Assembly: GCA_031459615.1 (NCBI GenBank)
Contig: JAVKIE010000012.1
Span: 1-64,000 of the forward strand
Origin: Calidihabitans tengchongensis
GTDB taxonomy: Bacteria; Sysuimicrobiota; Sysuimicrobiia; Sysuimicrobiales; Kaftiobacteriaceae
DNA length: 64,000 bases
Direction of reading: 5' to 3'
Shown here: positions 52,484 to 61,217 of the stretch, piece after piece
How positions within the stretch are numbered: the first letter of the stretch is position 1
Layout: each line of letters begins with the position of its first letter
Notes under the pieces: model-generated
The model's input: only the letters and a program-made list of their open reading frames with translations
Databases searched by the model: none
Told to the model about the DNA's origin: nothing
Translations under genes and position numbers: made by a program

Positions 52484-52504
52484 CGTGCGTCGGTCCGGTT
52501 CCGG

Positions 52505-53341
52505 TTACTGGGTGGGCTTCCACTCCACGAACCACTTCTGGTACAGCCGGTCCAGGGTGCCGTTCTCCCGCAGGACCTTCAGGGCGGCGTTGAAGGCGCT
52601 CTGCAGCTCCACGTCGCCCTCCCGCACCACGATGCCCAGGCCCTCGCTGGTGAGGGGCTCGCCCACGATCTTCAGCTTGTCGGGATTGGTGCCCATGTAG
52701 CCCGAGGCGCCGGTGTTGTCGATGATCACCGCGTCGACGTCCTTGTTCAGCAGCGCCCGGACCGCCAGGTCGAAGGTGGGGTACCGCTTGACCTCCTTGA
52801 TCTTGCCCTCCTTCTGCAGCTGGGACGCCAGCTCGTCGTTGGTGGTGCCCCGCTGCACCGCCACCAGCTTGTCCGCCAGGTCGCCGACCCCGCTGATCCG
52901 GGTCTCGTCGGCCCGCACCAGGATCACCTGCCCCACCTGGATGTAGGGCTCGGTGAAGTCCATGGTCTTGTCCCGCTCGGCGGTGATGGTCACCCCCGAG
53001 ATCACCGCGTCAAAGTCGCCCTTCTGCAGGGCCGGGAAGATCCCGTCCCAGGCCACACTCTTGATGTCCACCTTGCAGTTGGCCAGCTCGCAGATGGCCC
53101 GGATCAGGTCGATGTCGTAGCCGATGATGTTCTTGTTGGCGTCCAGCATTTCAAACGGCGGGTAGGTGGCGTCGGTGGCCACCCGGATGGTCCGCCCGCC
53201 CAGGTCGGGGACCTGCGCCGCCGGCGGCGGCGCCGGCGCCGGGGCCTGGGCCTGCCGGCGCTGGCAGCCCGCCACCGCGAGCACGACGGCGGCCGCCACG
53301 GCGGCCAGGATCGCCCACCGGACGCGGAACGCATGCCTCAT
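52505..53341 (-). CDS. amino acid-binding lipoprotein of ABC importer
   Basis: The 278 residues begin with a lipoprotein signal: hydrophobic WAILAAVAAAVVLAVAGC with the lipidated Cys26. A proline/alanine-rich linker follows, then a type 2 binding fold (TIRVATDATYPPFEMLDANKNIIGYDIDLIRAICELANC, GVTITAERDKTMDFTEPYIQVGQVILV). This is the cluster 3 amino acid-binding family. The ATG follows AAGGAGGGAGCCCC. It is divergent from dppB; both promoters must lie in the 156-base gap. Confidence 0.93.
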   Translation of the reverse strand: MRHAFRVRWAILAAVAAAVVLAVAGCQRRQAQAPAPAPPPAAQVPDLGGRTIRVATDATYPPFEMLDANKNIIGYDIDLIRAICELANCKVDIKSVAWDGIFPALQKGDFDAVISGVTITAERDKTMDFTEPYIQVGQVILVRADETRISGVGDLADKLVAVQRGTTNDELASQLQKEGKIKEVKRYPTFDLAVRALLNKDVDAVIIDNTGASGYMGTNPDKLKIVGEPLTSEGLGIVVREGDVELQSAFNAALKVLRENGTLDRLYQKWFVEWKPTQ

Positions 53342-53497
53342 GGGGCTCCCTCCTTGGCCTGTGGGGGTCTCGCACCCTCTCCGCCCCCTAACTTCTCTTC
53401 ACCGCCACCGTCTCCTCCCGAGGAGGACCTGACCGTCGCCGATGGAACACTCTCCCCCGGCCCGGAGGCGCCGTCGCTCGATGCGGCGCCGGGCGGG

Positions 53498-54526
53498 ATG
53501 CGCTCTGCCATGGGCATGGGACGCTACATTCTGGCGCGGGCCGCCCTGGCCGTCCCCATGCTGGGGGTGCTGCTGACGCTGGTCTTCGTGATCCTCCGGG
53601 TCATGCCCGGGGACCCCTGCGTGGCGCTGCTGGGCGGCCGCAACGTCACCCCCGAAACCCTGGACCGGTGCCGGCAGGCGCTGGGGGTGGACCAGCCCAT
53701 CCACGTGCAGTACGTCCGCTACCTGGAGGACATCCTCCGCGGGAACCTGGGGACGTCCATCCGCACGGGGCTGCCGGTGCTGCAGGAGCTCCTGCTGCGG
53801 ATCCCGGCCACCATCGAGCTGGCGCTGGGGGGCATGGTGGTGGCCACCGCGCTGGGGCTGGTCACCGGCGTGTACGCGTCCCTGCACAGCGACCGGCCCC
53901 TGGACCACGGGCTGCGCCTGTTCAACGTGGCGTCGTTCGCCATGCCGGTGTTCTGGATCGGCCTGATGCTGGTGCTGCTGCTCAGCGTGCGCTGGCGGCT
54001 GTTTCCGGTGGGGGGGAGGCTGGATCCGGTGGCGGCGGCCACCTTTGAGCCGATCACCCACTTCTACCTGCTGGACACCCTGCTGCGGGGCGACGTGGCC
54101 CTGTTCGTGGACGCGCTGCGCCACCTGGCGCTGCCGGCCCTGACCCTGGGATTCGTGGTCAGCGGCTTTATCGGGCGCATGACCCGGGCCAGCATGCTGG
54201 ACGTTCTGGACAAGGAGTACGTCACCGCCGCCCGGGCCAAGGGGTTGCGGGAGCGGGTGGTGGTCCTGCGCCACGCCCTGCGCAACGCGCTGATTCCCAT
54301 CGTCACGGTGGTGGGCCTGCAGTTCGCCCTGCTGATGGCCGGCGCCATCCTCACCGAGACCGTGTACAGCTGGCCGGGCGTAGCCCGCTACCTGATCGCC
54401 AGCATCGAGGCGCGGGACTTCCAGGCCATCCAGGGCACGGTGGTCTTCATCGCCATCTTCATCTCGGCCATCAACCTGCTGGTGGACGTCCTCTATGCCC
54501 GCCTGGACCCCCGGATCCGGTTCTAG
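53498..54526 (+). CDS. peptide/nickel-type ABC permease DppB family
   Basis: The 342-residue permease starts GRYILARAALAVPMLGVLLTLVFVILRVMPGDP, typical of DppB, and contains the contact loop YVTAARAKGLRERVVVLRHALRNALIPIVTVVG and TETVYSWPGVARYLIASI. The ATG at 53498 has GCCGGGCGGG ahead; ATGs at 53510 and 53516 are alternatives. It overlaps dppC by 32 bases. The pair of ATPases (DppD/DppF) that such systems need is not encoded here. Confidence 0.92.
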   Translation: MRSAMGMGRYILARAALAVPMLGVLLTLVFVILRVMPGDPCVALLGGRNVTPETLDRCRQALGVDQPIHVQYVRYLEDILRGNLGTSIRTGLPVLQELLLRIPATIELALGGMVVATALGLVTGVYASLHSDRPLDHGLRLFNVASFAMPVFWIGLMLVLLLSVRWRLFPVGGRLDPVAAATFEPITHFYLLDTLLRGDVALFVDALRHLALPALTLGFVVSGFIGRMTRASMLDVLDKEYVTAARAKGLRERVVVLRHALRNALIPIVTVVGLQFALLMAGAILTETVYSWPGVARYLIASIEARDFQAIQGTVVFIAIFISAINLLVDVLYARLDPRIRF

Positions 54527-55391
54527 CCCGGCGCCGGACGCCCTCTCCGGCCCCCGGCGCCGGGGGCCGCTCTCCCGCCACTACCTGCTCCTGGCGGGCA
54601 GCGTCCTGGTGGCGGCGTTTGTCGCGGTGACCCTCCTGGCTCCGGTCCTGGCCCCCTACGATCCCACCGCCCCCACGCCGGGCGGCCGCCTCGCCCCGCC
54701 CAGCCGCCAGCACCCCATGGGCACCGACCAGCTGCACCGCGACGTCCTGAGCCGGGTGCTGTACGGCGGCCGGGTGCCGCTGATGGTGGCCGCGCTGTCC
54801 TGCGCGGCCTCCCTGGCGGTGGGGACCCTCCTGGGCTGGATCTCCGGGTACGCGGGCGGCCGGGTGGACCGGGTCCTGTCGCTGGTGATGGACGCCATCT
54901 ACTCGTTTCCGGCGCTCATCCTCGCCATCGCCATCGTCGCCATGCTGGGGCCGGGCCTGACCAACATGGTCCTGGCCATCTCGTTCGTCTACATCCCCGC
55001 CTACTTCCGGGTCGCCCGGGGACAGGTCCTGGTGGTGCGGGAGCAGGACTTCGTGGAGGCCGCCCGCGCCCTGGGCGCCAGCCGCGCCCGGATCCTGCTG
55101 CGCCACATCGCCCCCAACACCCTGTCGGCGGTGATGACGGTCCCGTCGTTCAACATCGCCGACGCCATCCTCACCGAGGCCGCCCTGTCCTTCCTGGGGT
55201 TCGGGCTGCCACCGCCCACCCCGGACTGGGGGTTTGACATCCAGAACGGCCAGCGGATGCTGCAGGCCGGCTTCTGGTGGCTGATCACCTTCCCCGGGCT
55301 GATGATCATCCTCGTGTCGCTGGGGTTCGGCATGATCGGCGAAGGGCTGAATGACCTCCTCAATCCCCGCCGGCGCCGCCGGATCGCCTGA
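54495..55391 (+). CDS. peptide/nickel-type ABC permease DppC family
   Basis: The partner permease (298 aa) has LLAPVLAPYDPTAPTPGGRLAPPSRQHPMGTDQLHRDVLSRVLYGGRVPLMVA, the usual DppC lead, and the loop FVEAARALGASRARILLRHIAPNTLSAVMTV. It ends with FPGLMIILVSLGFGMIGEGLNDLLNPR. The start lies inside the end of dppB, indicating coupled translation. Confidence 0.94.
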   Translation: MPAWTPGSGSSPAPDALSGPRRRGPLSRHYLLLAGSVLVAAFVAVTLLAPVLAPYDPTAPTPGGRLAPPSRQHPMGTDQLHRDVLSRVLYGGRVPLMVAALSCAASLAVGTLLGWISGYAGGRVDRVLSLVMDAIYSFPALILAIAIVAMLGPGLTNMVLAISFVYIPAYFRVARGQVLVVREQDFVEAARALGASRARILLRHIAPNTLSAVMTVPSFNIADAILTEAALSFLGFGLPPPTPDWGFDIQNGQRMLQAGFWWLITFPGLMIILVSLGFGMIGEGLNDLLNPRRRRRIA

Positions 55392-55477
55392 GCGGAGGTC
55401 GGCGCGGCAGGAGGGCGGGTGCGGGGTCACGTAGGTGAAGGGGGGAAGGAGATCCCACGTTCGGGAGGGGGTGACGT

Positions 55478-57052
55478 ATGAGGCGCGTGTGCGCGGCCGC
55501 CGCCGTGATGGCGGTGGCGGCCCTGGCGTGGTCTGTGGCCCCGGGGGCCACGGCGGCAACGCCCCGGGATACCCTCGTGATGGGCACCACCGACCGCATC
55601 ACCGAGCTGTCCCCCGAAAACTCCTACGACTACTGGACCTGGCACGTGTTCCAGCAGGTGGCCGAGGGCCTGGTGACGTTCCCGCCGGGCTCCACGGTGG
55701 TGGGGCCCCGGCTGGCGGAGAGCTGGACCGTGTCCCCCGACGGGAAGGTCTACACCTTCCGCCTGCGCAGCGGGGTGCTGTTCACCGACATGACGCCGTT
55801 TGACGCCGACGCCGTCAAGTGGTCCCTGGAACGGGCCCTGCGGCTGAACGGACCCGAGGGCGGGGTGGGCCTCATCATGAACATCCAGAAGGTGGAGGCC
55901 CTGGATGCCCGCACGGTCCGGATCACCCTCAAGGAGGCCGACGCCACCTTCCTGGCGCGCATGACCGACCCCATCGCGCCGGCGATGATCTTCAGCCCCA
56001 AGTCCACGCCCGCCAACGAGTTCGCCCGCGGGCGGTTTGCCGGCACGGGCCCCTACATGCTGACCCAGTACGTGCCCGACCAGCGGACGGTGTACGAGGC
56101 CTTCCGCAGCTACTGGGGCCCCCAGCCCCGCAGCCGCCGGGTGATCACGGTGTTCTTCGCCGACGAGTCGTCGCTGACGGCCGCGGTGGAGTCGGGCCAG
56201 GTGGACGTGGGCTTCCGCAGCTTCAACCCCGAGACCCTGCGGCGCCTGCGCACCAACCCCAACCTCCAGGTCCTGCAGGGGCCCAGCCTGTCGGTGCGCT
56301 ACATCGTCTTCAACGTGCGGGCCAAGCCCTTCGACAACCCCAAAGTCCGCCAGGCCATCGCCTACGCCGTGGACCGGGAGCGGATCGCCCGGGATGTCTT
56401 TGGCGGCATCAACACCCCCCTGTACAGCATGGTGCCGCCGGGGCTGTGGAGCCACATCCCGGCGTTCCCCCGCCGGAACCTGGACCGGGCGCGGGCGCTG
56501 CTGCGGGAGGCGGGGTACTCGTCGGCCAACAAGCTGCGGATCACCCTGTGGCTCACCCCGGTGCGGTACGGGGCCACCGAGCCCGACGCGGGCGCGGTGG
56601 TCAAGCGGGCCATCGAGGAGACCGGCCTGGCCCAGGTGGAGATCAAGACCCAGGAGTGGGCCACCTACACCAAGTCCATGAGCGCCGGGGAGTTCGGCAT
56701 GTTCTTCCTGGGCTGGTTCCCCGACTTCGTGGACCCCGACAACTTCCTGGCGCCGTGGCTCACGGAGTCCCCGGAGTCCCTGGGCACGTTCCTGAACAAG
56801 GCCACCAGCGCCGCTGACCAGCAGACCTACCGGCGCTTCGTGCAGCTGCTGACCGACGCCAAGAAGACCACTGACCGTCAGGTGCGCACGCAGCTGTACC
56901 AGCAGGCCCAGCGGCTGCTGGCGGAGACCGCCATCCTGGTCCCGCTGTGGAGCAACAACGTCCAGGCCTTCGCCGTGGCGCAAAAGAATGTGCGGGGCAT
57001 CGTCCTGGACGGGACCATGAACTTCCGGACCTGGCTGGTGTACAAGGAGTGA
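55478..57052 (+). CDS. peptide-type ABC substrate-binding protein (SBP family 5)
   Basis: The 524 residues have a signal peptide (RRVCAAAAVMAVAALAWSVAPGATA, cleavage near 26) and the family 5 fold: LDP-like region replaced by TDRITELSPENSYDYWTWHVFQQVAEGL, LAESWTVSPDGKVYTFRLRSGVLFTD, VKWSLERAL, GTGPYMLTQYVPD, VRQAIAYAVDRERI. The start follows GGGAGGGGGTGACGT. Unusually the binding protein gene comes after dppBC. Ligand could be an oligopeptide or another solute; family 5 is broad. Confidence 0.93.
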   Translation: MRRVCAAAAVMAVAALAWSVAPGATAATPRDTLVMGTTDRITELSPENSYDYWTWHVFQQVAEGLVTFPPGSTVVGPRLAESWTVSPDGKVYTFRLRSGVLFTDMTPFDADAVKWSLERALRLNGPEGGVGLIMNIQKVEALDARTVRITLKEADATFLARMTDPIAPAMIFSPKSTPANEFARGRFAGTGPYMLTQYVPDQRTVYEAFRSYWGPQPRSRRVITVFFADESSLTAAVESGQVDVGFRSFNPETLRRLRTNPNLQVLQGPSLSVRYIVFNVRAKPFDNPKVRQAIAYAVDRERIARDVFGGINTPLYSMVPPGLWSHIPAFPRRNLDRARALLREAGYSSANKLRITLWLTPVRYGATEPDAGAVVKRAIEETGLAQVEIKTQEWATYTKSMSAGEFGMFFLGWFPDFVDPDNFLAPWLTESPESLGTFLNKATSAADQQTYRRFVQLLTDAKKTTDRQVRTQLYQQAQRLLAETAILVPLWSNNVQAFAVAQKNVRGIVLDGTMNFRTWLVYKE

Positions 57053-57076
57053 CCCGGCCGGGGACGGGTGCCGCGC

Positions 57077-57106
57077 GGGAGCCGGGCGGGACGCCGCCCG
57101 GCTCCC
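57077..57106. terminator. bidirectional hairpin between convergent genes
   Basis: A 13-bp perfect stem, GGGAGCCGGGCGG and CCGCCCGGCTCCC, with loop GACG, sits between the ends of the binding protein gene and the dehydrogenase gene. There are no T runs on either side. Confidence 0.6.
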
Positions 57107-57112
57107 GGCACT

Positions 57113-58096
57113 TCAGGCCTCCAGCACCTCCGGGTTCACCGGCGTGGGGGGACGGCGGCCCTGCAGGACCGCCACCAGGTTCTCCGCCGCCAGGGTGGCC
57201 ATCCGGGTGCGGGTGGGCACGCTGGCGCTGGCGATGTGGGGCGCCACCGCCACGTTGTCCAGCCGCAGCAGCGGGTCGTCGGGCGGCACCGGCTCCACCT
57301 CGAAGACATCGATGCCGGCGGCGAAGATGCGCCCGGTGGCCAGGGCCTCGGCGAGCGCCCGCTGGTCCACCACCGGCCCCCGGCTGGTGTTCACGAACAC
57401 CGCCGTGGGCTTCATCAGGGCGAACTGCGCGGGGCCGATGAGGTGGCGGGTCTGGGGCGTCAGCGGCACGTGGACGCTGATGATGTCCGCCTCCCGCAGG
57501 ACGTCGTCCAGCGGGGCGTAGGCGATTCCCAGGGTCTGCTCGAGGTCCTGGCGGCGGACCACGTCGTAGTACAGGACCCGCATGGCGAACCCCTGGGCCC
57601 GGCGGGCCACCGCCGACCCGATGCGCCCCAGGCCCACCAGGCCCAGGGTGGCGTGGTGCACGTCCTGGCCGGCCAGCAGCATCGGCTCCCAGGTCTTCCA
57701 GCGGCCGGCTCGGGTGAACCGGTCCGCCTCCACCAGGCGGCGGGCCGCCGCCAGGATCAGGCAGAAGGCGAAGTCGGCGACGGTCTCGGTCAACACCTCG
57801 GGGGTGTTGGTCACCACGATCTTCCGGCGGGTGGCTTCCGGCACATCGATGTTGTCGTAGCCCACCGCGAAGTTGGCCACGACCCGCAATCGGGGAGCCG
57901 CGTCCATGACCTGGGCGTCGATGCGGTCGGTCAGCAGGCTCAGCAGGCCGTCCACCTCGGCGACCTCCCGCAGCAACACGTCGCGGGGAACCGGCTGGTC
58001 TTCCCGGTCCCAGAGGGTGACGTCGGCCACGGACCGCAACAGGTCCAGGGCAGGCTGGGGAATCCGTCGCGTCACGTAAACGCGAGGGCGGCTCAC
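57113..58096 (-). CDS. D-2-hydroxyacid dehydrogenase (glyoxylate/hydroxypyruvate reductase type)
   Basis: The 327 residues show the NAD-binding GLGRIGSAVARRAQGF (about 152-167), VANFAVGYDNIDV, NTPEVLTETVADFAF, and the catalytic Arg of FVNTSRGPVVDQ, Glu of DVFEVEPVPPDDPL and His of VAPHIASAS. This matches the GyaR/GhrB group, which reduces glyoxylate or hydroxypyruvate with NAD(P)H. Monocistronic as far as seen; start ATG 58096. The precise substrate is not determined by sequence. Confidence 0.93.
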   Translation of the reverse strand: MSRPRVYVTRRIPQPALDLLRSVADVTLWDREDQPVPRDVLLREVAEVDGLLSLLTDRIDAQVMDAAPRLRVVANFAVGYDNIDVPEATRRKIVVTNTPEVLTETVADFAFCLILAAARRLVEADRFTRAGRWKTWEPMLLAGQDVHHATLGLVGLGRIGSAVARRAQGFAMRVLYYDVVRRQDLEQTLGIAYAPLDDVLREADIISVHVPLTPQTRHLIGPAQFALMKPTAVFVNTSRGPVVDQRALAEALATGRIFAAGIDVFEVEPVPPDDPLLRLDNVAVAPHIASASVPTRTRMATLAAENLVAVLQGRRPPTPVNPEVLEA

Positions 58097-58184
58097 GGAT
58101 CACCTCCTGTGGTGAGGACGCGGGTGAGTGCTACGACCCGTCGGGCCCGTCTTCCTGCGTGCGGGCGCGACCGGACCGGGACTC

Positions 58185-59387
58185 TTACCCCGGGGACAGC
58201 AGGTCGGCTACGGGGATGCGGATGAGCACATCCGGGGGCAGGAGGGCCGCCAGGCGGTGTTCCCGGGCCCGGTGGATCACGGGCTCCAGGGCGCCGTCCA
58301 GGCCGCTGAGGGTGTCCACCACGACCACCCCCGCCTCCCGGACCTCGGGAGGCACCGGCTGGTCGCACACCAGTACCGGTACCACCGGCCATCCCTGGTG
58401 CGTCAGGCGCGCGGCGGCGTCCTGCAGGCCCGCCACGTCGGCGGGATCGGGCATTCCCTCCCGCACCCGGAAAACGACGACCGTCCCGCCCAGGCAGGCC
58501 GCGCCGTCCACCGGGCCGCCCCCCGCGTGCACCGCGACTTCTTCGGCGCCGGCGCGGCGCAGCGCCGACTCCACCAGGCCCACCACCGCCTGCCGGTCCG
58601 GCGGATGCAGGGCGACTTCCGTGAGGAGGTAGGCCGTGTCCCGTTCTTCGTCCCCCACCCGGGCGCCGCAATGCGGGCAGAGCACATCCAGGGAGGCGTA
58701 GGTGGCGATCTCGTTTGCCCGGGGGGAGGCGGCCAGCCACTGTCCCCCCTGGCGGCAGATGACCACGTGCCAGCGGTCCACCGCCCCGACCGCCACCAGC
58801 CGCTCCAGGGTCTCCCGGACCGTCTCCGGCGGCCGGTCGTTCAGCAGGGAGGGTGCCCGCGACGCGAGCACGGCGGGGCGGCCGCGAAAGGCGGGCTGAC
58901 GGCGCAGCGCGGCCAGGACCTGCTCGGAGACGGGATCGCGCGGCAGGGAGATCATTCCCCCGTTGGGGGTCAGGCGCAGGGCGGTGAGGACGTCCCGGCG
59001 GAAGCGCTCCGCCACCGGCTCTCCCTCCGCCGGCGCCTCGACCAGCCGTCCCTCCACGGCCCCGTCCAGATGCAGCCGGGTCGCCGTCAGGACCTTCCGG
59101 ACCGCCTGCTGATCCCTCCCGACCACCACCATCCGCAGGATCTTCGGCGAATGCAGGACCAGCAGGAGGCGTACCCCGGGGTGGGCCGGCGGGATGAAGA
59201 CGTCCGTGAAGGGGTCACTGCGGAGCACAGGACGGCGCGCCGGCCCCGGGCGGGCAAACCGGGTGACGGCCTCCTGGACGCCGGCCAGCAGGCCCTGGTA
59301 GCCGCTGTCCACCAGGCGGGCGCGGATGGCGGCGAGGACCTCCGGCTCCCAGGCGGGTCGCTGGAAGTCGACGCGCTCGACGTACAT
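58185..59387 (-). CDS. uncharacterised protein with CPHC motif (400 aa)
   Basis: No family recognised. The soluble protein seems to have three parts. Residues 1-170 include a helical lead and a mixed alpha/beta domain (VRLLLVLHSPKILRMVVVGRDQQAVRKVL). Residues 185-225 look like a winged helix (ETVRETLERLVAVGAVDRWHVVI). A single CPHC pair (Cys237, Cys240) follows, then an alpha/beta C-terminus (VVVFRVREGMPDPADVAGLQDAAARL, GWPVVPVLVCDQPVPPEVREAGVVVVDTL) that resembles restriction-endonuclease-like or STAS-like folds without visible catalytic residues. It is divergent from the response regulator gene at 59542, which hints at a shared signalling role. Confidence 0.7.
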   Translation of the reverse strand: MYVERVDFQRPAWEPEVLAAIRARLVDSGYQGLLAGVQEAVTRFARPGPARRPVLRSDPFTDVFIPPAHPGVRLLLVLHSPKILRMVVVGRDQQAVRKVLTATRLHLDGAVEGRLVEAPAEGEPVAERFRRDVLTALRLTPNGGMISLPRDPVSEQVLAALRRQPAFRGRPAVLASRAPSLLNDRPPETVRETLERLVAVGAVDRWHVVICRQGGQWLAASPRANEIATYASLDVLCPHCGARVGDEERDTAYLLTEVALHPPDRQAVVGLVESALRRAGAEEVAVHAGGGPVDGAACLGGTVVVFRVREGMPDPADVAGLQDAAARLTHQGWPVVPVLVCDQPVPPEVREAGVVVVDTLSGLDGALEPVIHRAREHRLAALLPPDVLIRIPVADLLSPG

Positions 59388-59541
59388 GGGGCGGACCGGC
59401 GCACAGAGCGCCTACAGAGGCCTATTCCCCGGAGAGGGCGCGCACAGACGGGCTCTGGCACGCTTTGTGCCTCCCGCAGGAGGGGGCAGACCCGCCCTCC
59501 GGCGGAGGAGATCCCCGGGCAGGACAGCCAAAGTGCTCTCC

Positions 59542-60462
59542 ATGATGATCGGCCGCACCGGACGGCTGCTCGTCGCCGAAGACGACGAGAGCCTGCGCAA
59601 TCTGCTGGTCCGGTACTTCGCGTCCCTGGGGCACACGGTCGATGCCTGTGCCGACGGGGCCACGGCGATCGCCCGGGTGGCCACCACCGCCTACGATGTG
59701 ATCATCACCGACATCCTCATGCCGGGCGCCGGAGGCCTGGAGGTGATGCGGGCGGCCAAAGCGGCCGATCGGTTTGTGGAAGTCGTCATCCTCACCGGCG
59801 CCCCCGACCTGTCCACCACCGTCCGGGCGCTGCGGGAGGGGGACGCCTTCGACTACATCCTCAAGCCCTTCCCCAACGTGGAAATCCTGCGGGCCACCGT
59901 GGACCGGGCCCTGGAACGCCGCCACCTCCGGCAAGAGAACGAGCGCCTGGCCCGGGAACTGCGCCAGTTCCAGGCCACCGATCCCCTGACCGGCACCCTC
60001 AACCGCCGGGCGTTCTTCGATCAGGGGGAACCGCTGCTGGCCCGCGCGGTCCGCCACCAGGAACCGCTGTCCCTGATCATGGTTGACCTGGACGGGTTCC
60101 GGGACGTCAACGAGCGCCTGGGACCCACGGTGGCCGATGCGGTCCTCGCCCGGTGCGCCCAGATCTGCCGCGAGCAGCTGCGGGCGGAAGACCTGCTGGC
60201 GCGGTACTGGGCCGACAAGTTCGTGTGCCTGTTGCCGGTCACCGGCCTTTCCGACGCCGCCCTGGTGGCGGAGCGGATCCGCTCGGCCATCGCGGCGGCC
60301 CCCCTGTCCGCCGACGGACAGGCGATCCCGGTCCGGGCCAGCGCCGGTGTGACCTCCCGTCAGGCGGCCGACCGGTCCCTGGACACCCTGGTGCGCCGCG
60401 CCGAGCGCGCCCTGCGCCGGGCCAAAGAGCGCGGCGGCAACCAGGTGTGGACGGAGGGGTAG
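59542..60462 (+). CDS. response regulator with degenerate GGDEF domain
   Basis: The receiver domain (about 6-120) is intact: acidic E13, D14 and D15, phospho-acceptor Asp57 (VIITDILMPG), Thr85 and Lys108. A helix of about 20 residues links it to a GGDEF domain (about 143-305) that starts DPLTGTLNRRAFFD and keeps the metal Asp182 in VDLDGF. The signature itself is WADKF (223-227) instead of GG(D/E)EF, so cyclase activity is unlikely. The I-site RAED (214-217) is at its correct distance. ATG 59542 or 59545 are possible starts; GTG 59533 is another. No partner histidine kinase is adjacent. Confidence 0.9.
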   Translation: MMIGRTGRLLVAEDDESLRNLLVRYFASLGHTVDACADGATAIARVATTAYDVIITDILMPGAGGLEVMRAAKAADRFVEVVILTGAPDLSTTVRALREGDAFDYILKPFPNVEILRATVDRALERRHLRQENERLARELRQFQATDPLTGTLNRRAFFDQGEPLLARAVRHQEPLSLIMVDLDGFRDVNERLGPTVADAVLARCAQICREQLRAEDLLARYWADKFVCLLPVTGLSDAALVAERIRSAIAAAPLSADGQAIPVRASAGVTSRQAADRSLDTLVRRAERALRRAKERGGNQVWTEG

Positions 60463-60463
60463 G

Positions 60464-61105
60464 TCACTCGAACTCGCGGGCCGGCGGGCGGGCCAGCCGC
60501 TCTTCAACGAGCAGCGCGTACTCCCGCGCCGCCCGCTCCGGCGATGCGCCCAGCATGCCCAGGAGGCACTCCGTGGTCACCCACCCCCGGACCTCCGGCC
60601 GCAGGTACAGGAGGTGGCTGGACCAGGGGTAGTCTTCGGGGCGACTGACCAGCCCCGCCCGAACCGGGTTCAGGTGGATGTAGGTCACCGCCTCCAGCAG
60701 GTACGCGTCCCGATCGCACGGTTGGGACCAGAATCGGTCGGTGAAGACATGCCCCCGGGTTCCGTGCCGGCGGTTGAGTCCCTGCGCGTAGACCTGGAGG
60801 ACGCGCTGCATCAGGAGGGCCAGGGGCACGTCGGACACCTCCACCACCAGGTGCGCGTGGGTGCTCATCAGGCAGAAGGCGTGAACCCGGGCGCGGAAGG
60901 CCGGAAGGTATCGCCGCAGGGAGGCCACAAAGGCCTCCCGGTCGACGTCGTCCGCGAACAGCGCGGTCCCCCGAGTTGCCGTGGCTCCCACGTGGAAGAA
61001 TGCGTGCAGAGGCGCCACCCGCGGCTTTCTGGCCACCAGCTCACCACGACCCTCCCACCAATCGGTACCGCGGCCACCGTACCGCCTTTCCCGGTCGGCC
61101 ACCAT
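60464..61105 (-). mobile_element. REP-associated tyrosine transposase (RAYT, Y1_Tnp)
   Basis: This single-domain HUH nuclease (213 aa) is of the IS200-like RAYT family, which processes REP palindromes. The HUH pair is His83-Ala-His85 in MSTHAHLVVEV and the nucleophile is probably Tyr106 in VYAQGLNRRHG; GHVFTDRFWSQPC and YIHLNPVRAGLVSRPEDYPWSS follow as expected. The first 23 residues are atypical; GTG at codon 24 (VARKPRVAPLHAFFHVG) would give the standard start. Four copies of a REP-like palindrome lie just upstream. It ends 1 base from the response regulator stop, convergent. The gene looks intact. Confidence 0.92.
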
Positions 61106-61137
61106 GCCCCAACCGAGCCACTGCCCCCTGCCCCCTC

Positions 61138-61208
61138 GGGGTCTGTCCCCATCGGGGTCTGTCCCCGGTCCAGGCGGATGGGGTCTGTCCCCGCCGGGGA
61201 CAGACCCC
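61138..61208. repeat. cluster of four GGGGTCTGTCCCC palindromes (REP-like)
   Basis: Copies at 61138-61150, 61154-61166 and 61180-61192 are direct and one at 61196-61208 is inverted (GGGGACAGACCCC). The third and fourth can form a large hairpin of 13 bp around GCC. They lie between the nitroreductase stop and the RAYT start, the usual place of REP units near their transposase. Confidence 0.88.
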
Positions 61209-61217
61209 AGAAGTCGG

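Noticed and set aside
52463..53497. Plus-strand extension of dppB by about 340 codons
   Set aside because: It lies antisense to the lipoprotein gene; the DppB start is clearly near 53498.
59388..59541. c-di-GMP riboswitch before the GGDEF-like gene
   Set aside because: The gap does contain GC hairpins, but the conserved core of the known c-di-GMP riboswitch classes is not present.
61138..61208. CRISPR repeats near the transposase
   Set aside because: The units are short palindromes spaced irregularly and partly inverted; they fit REP elements.
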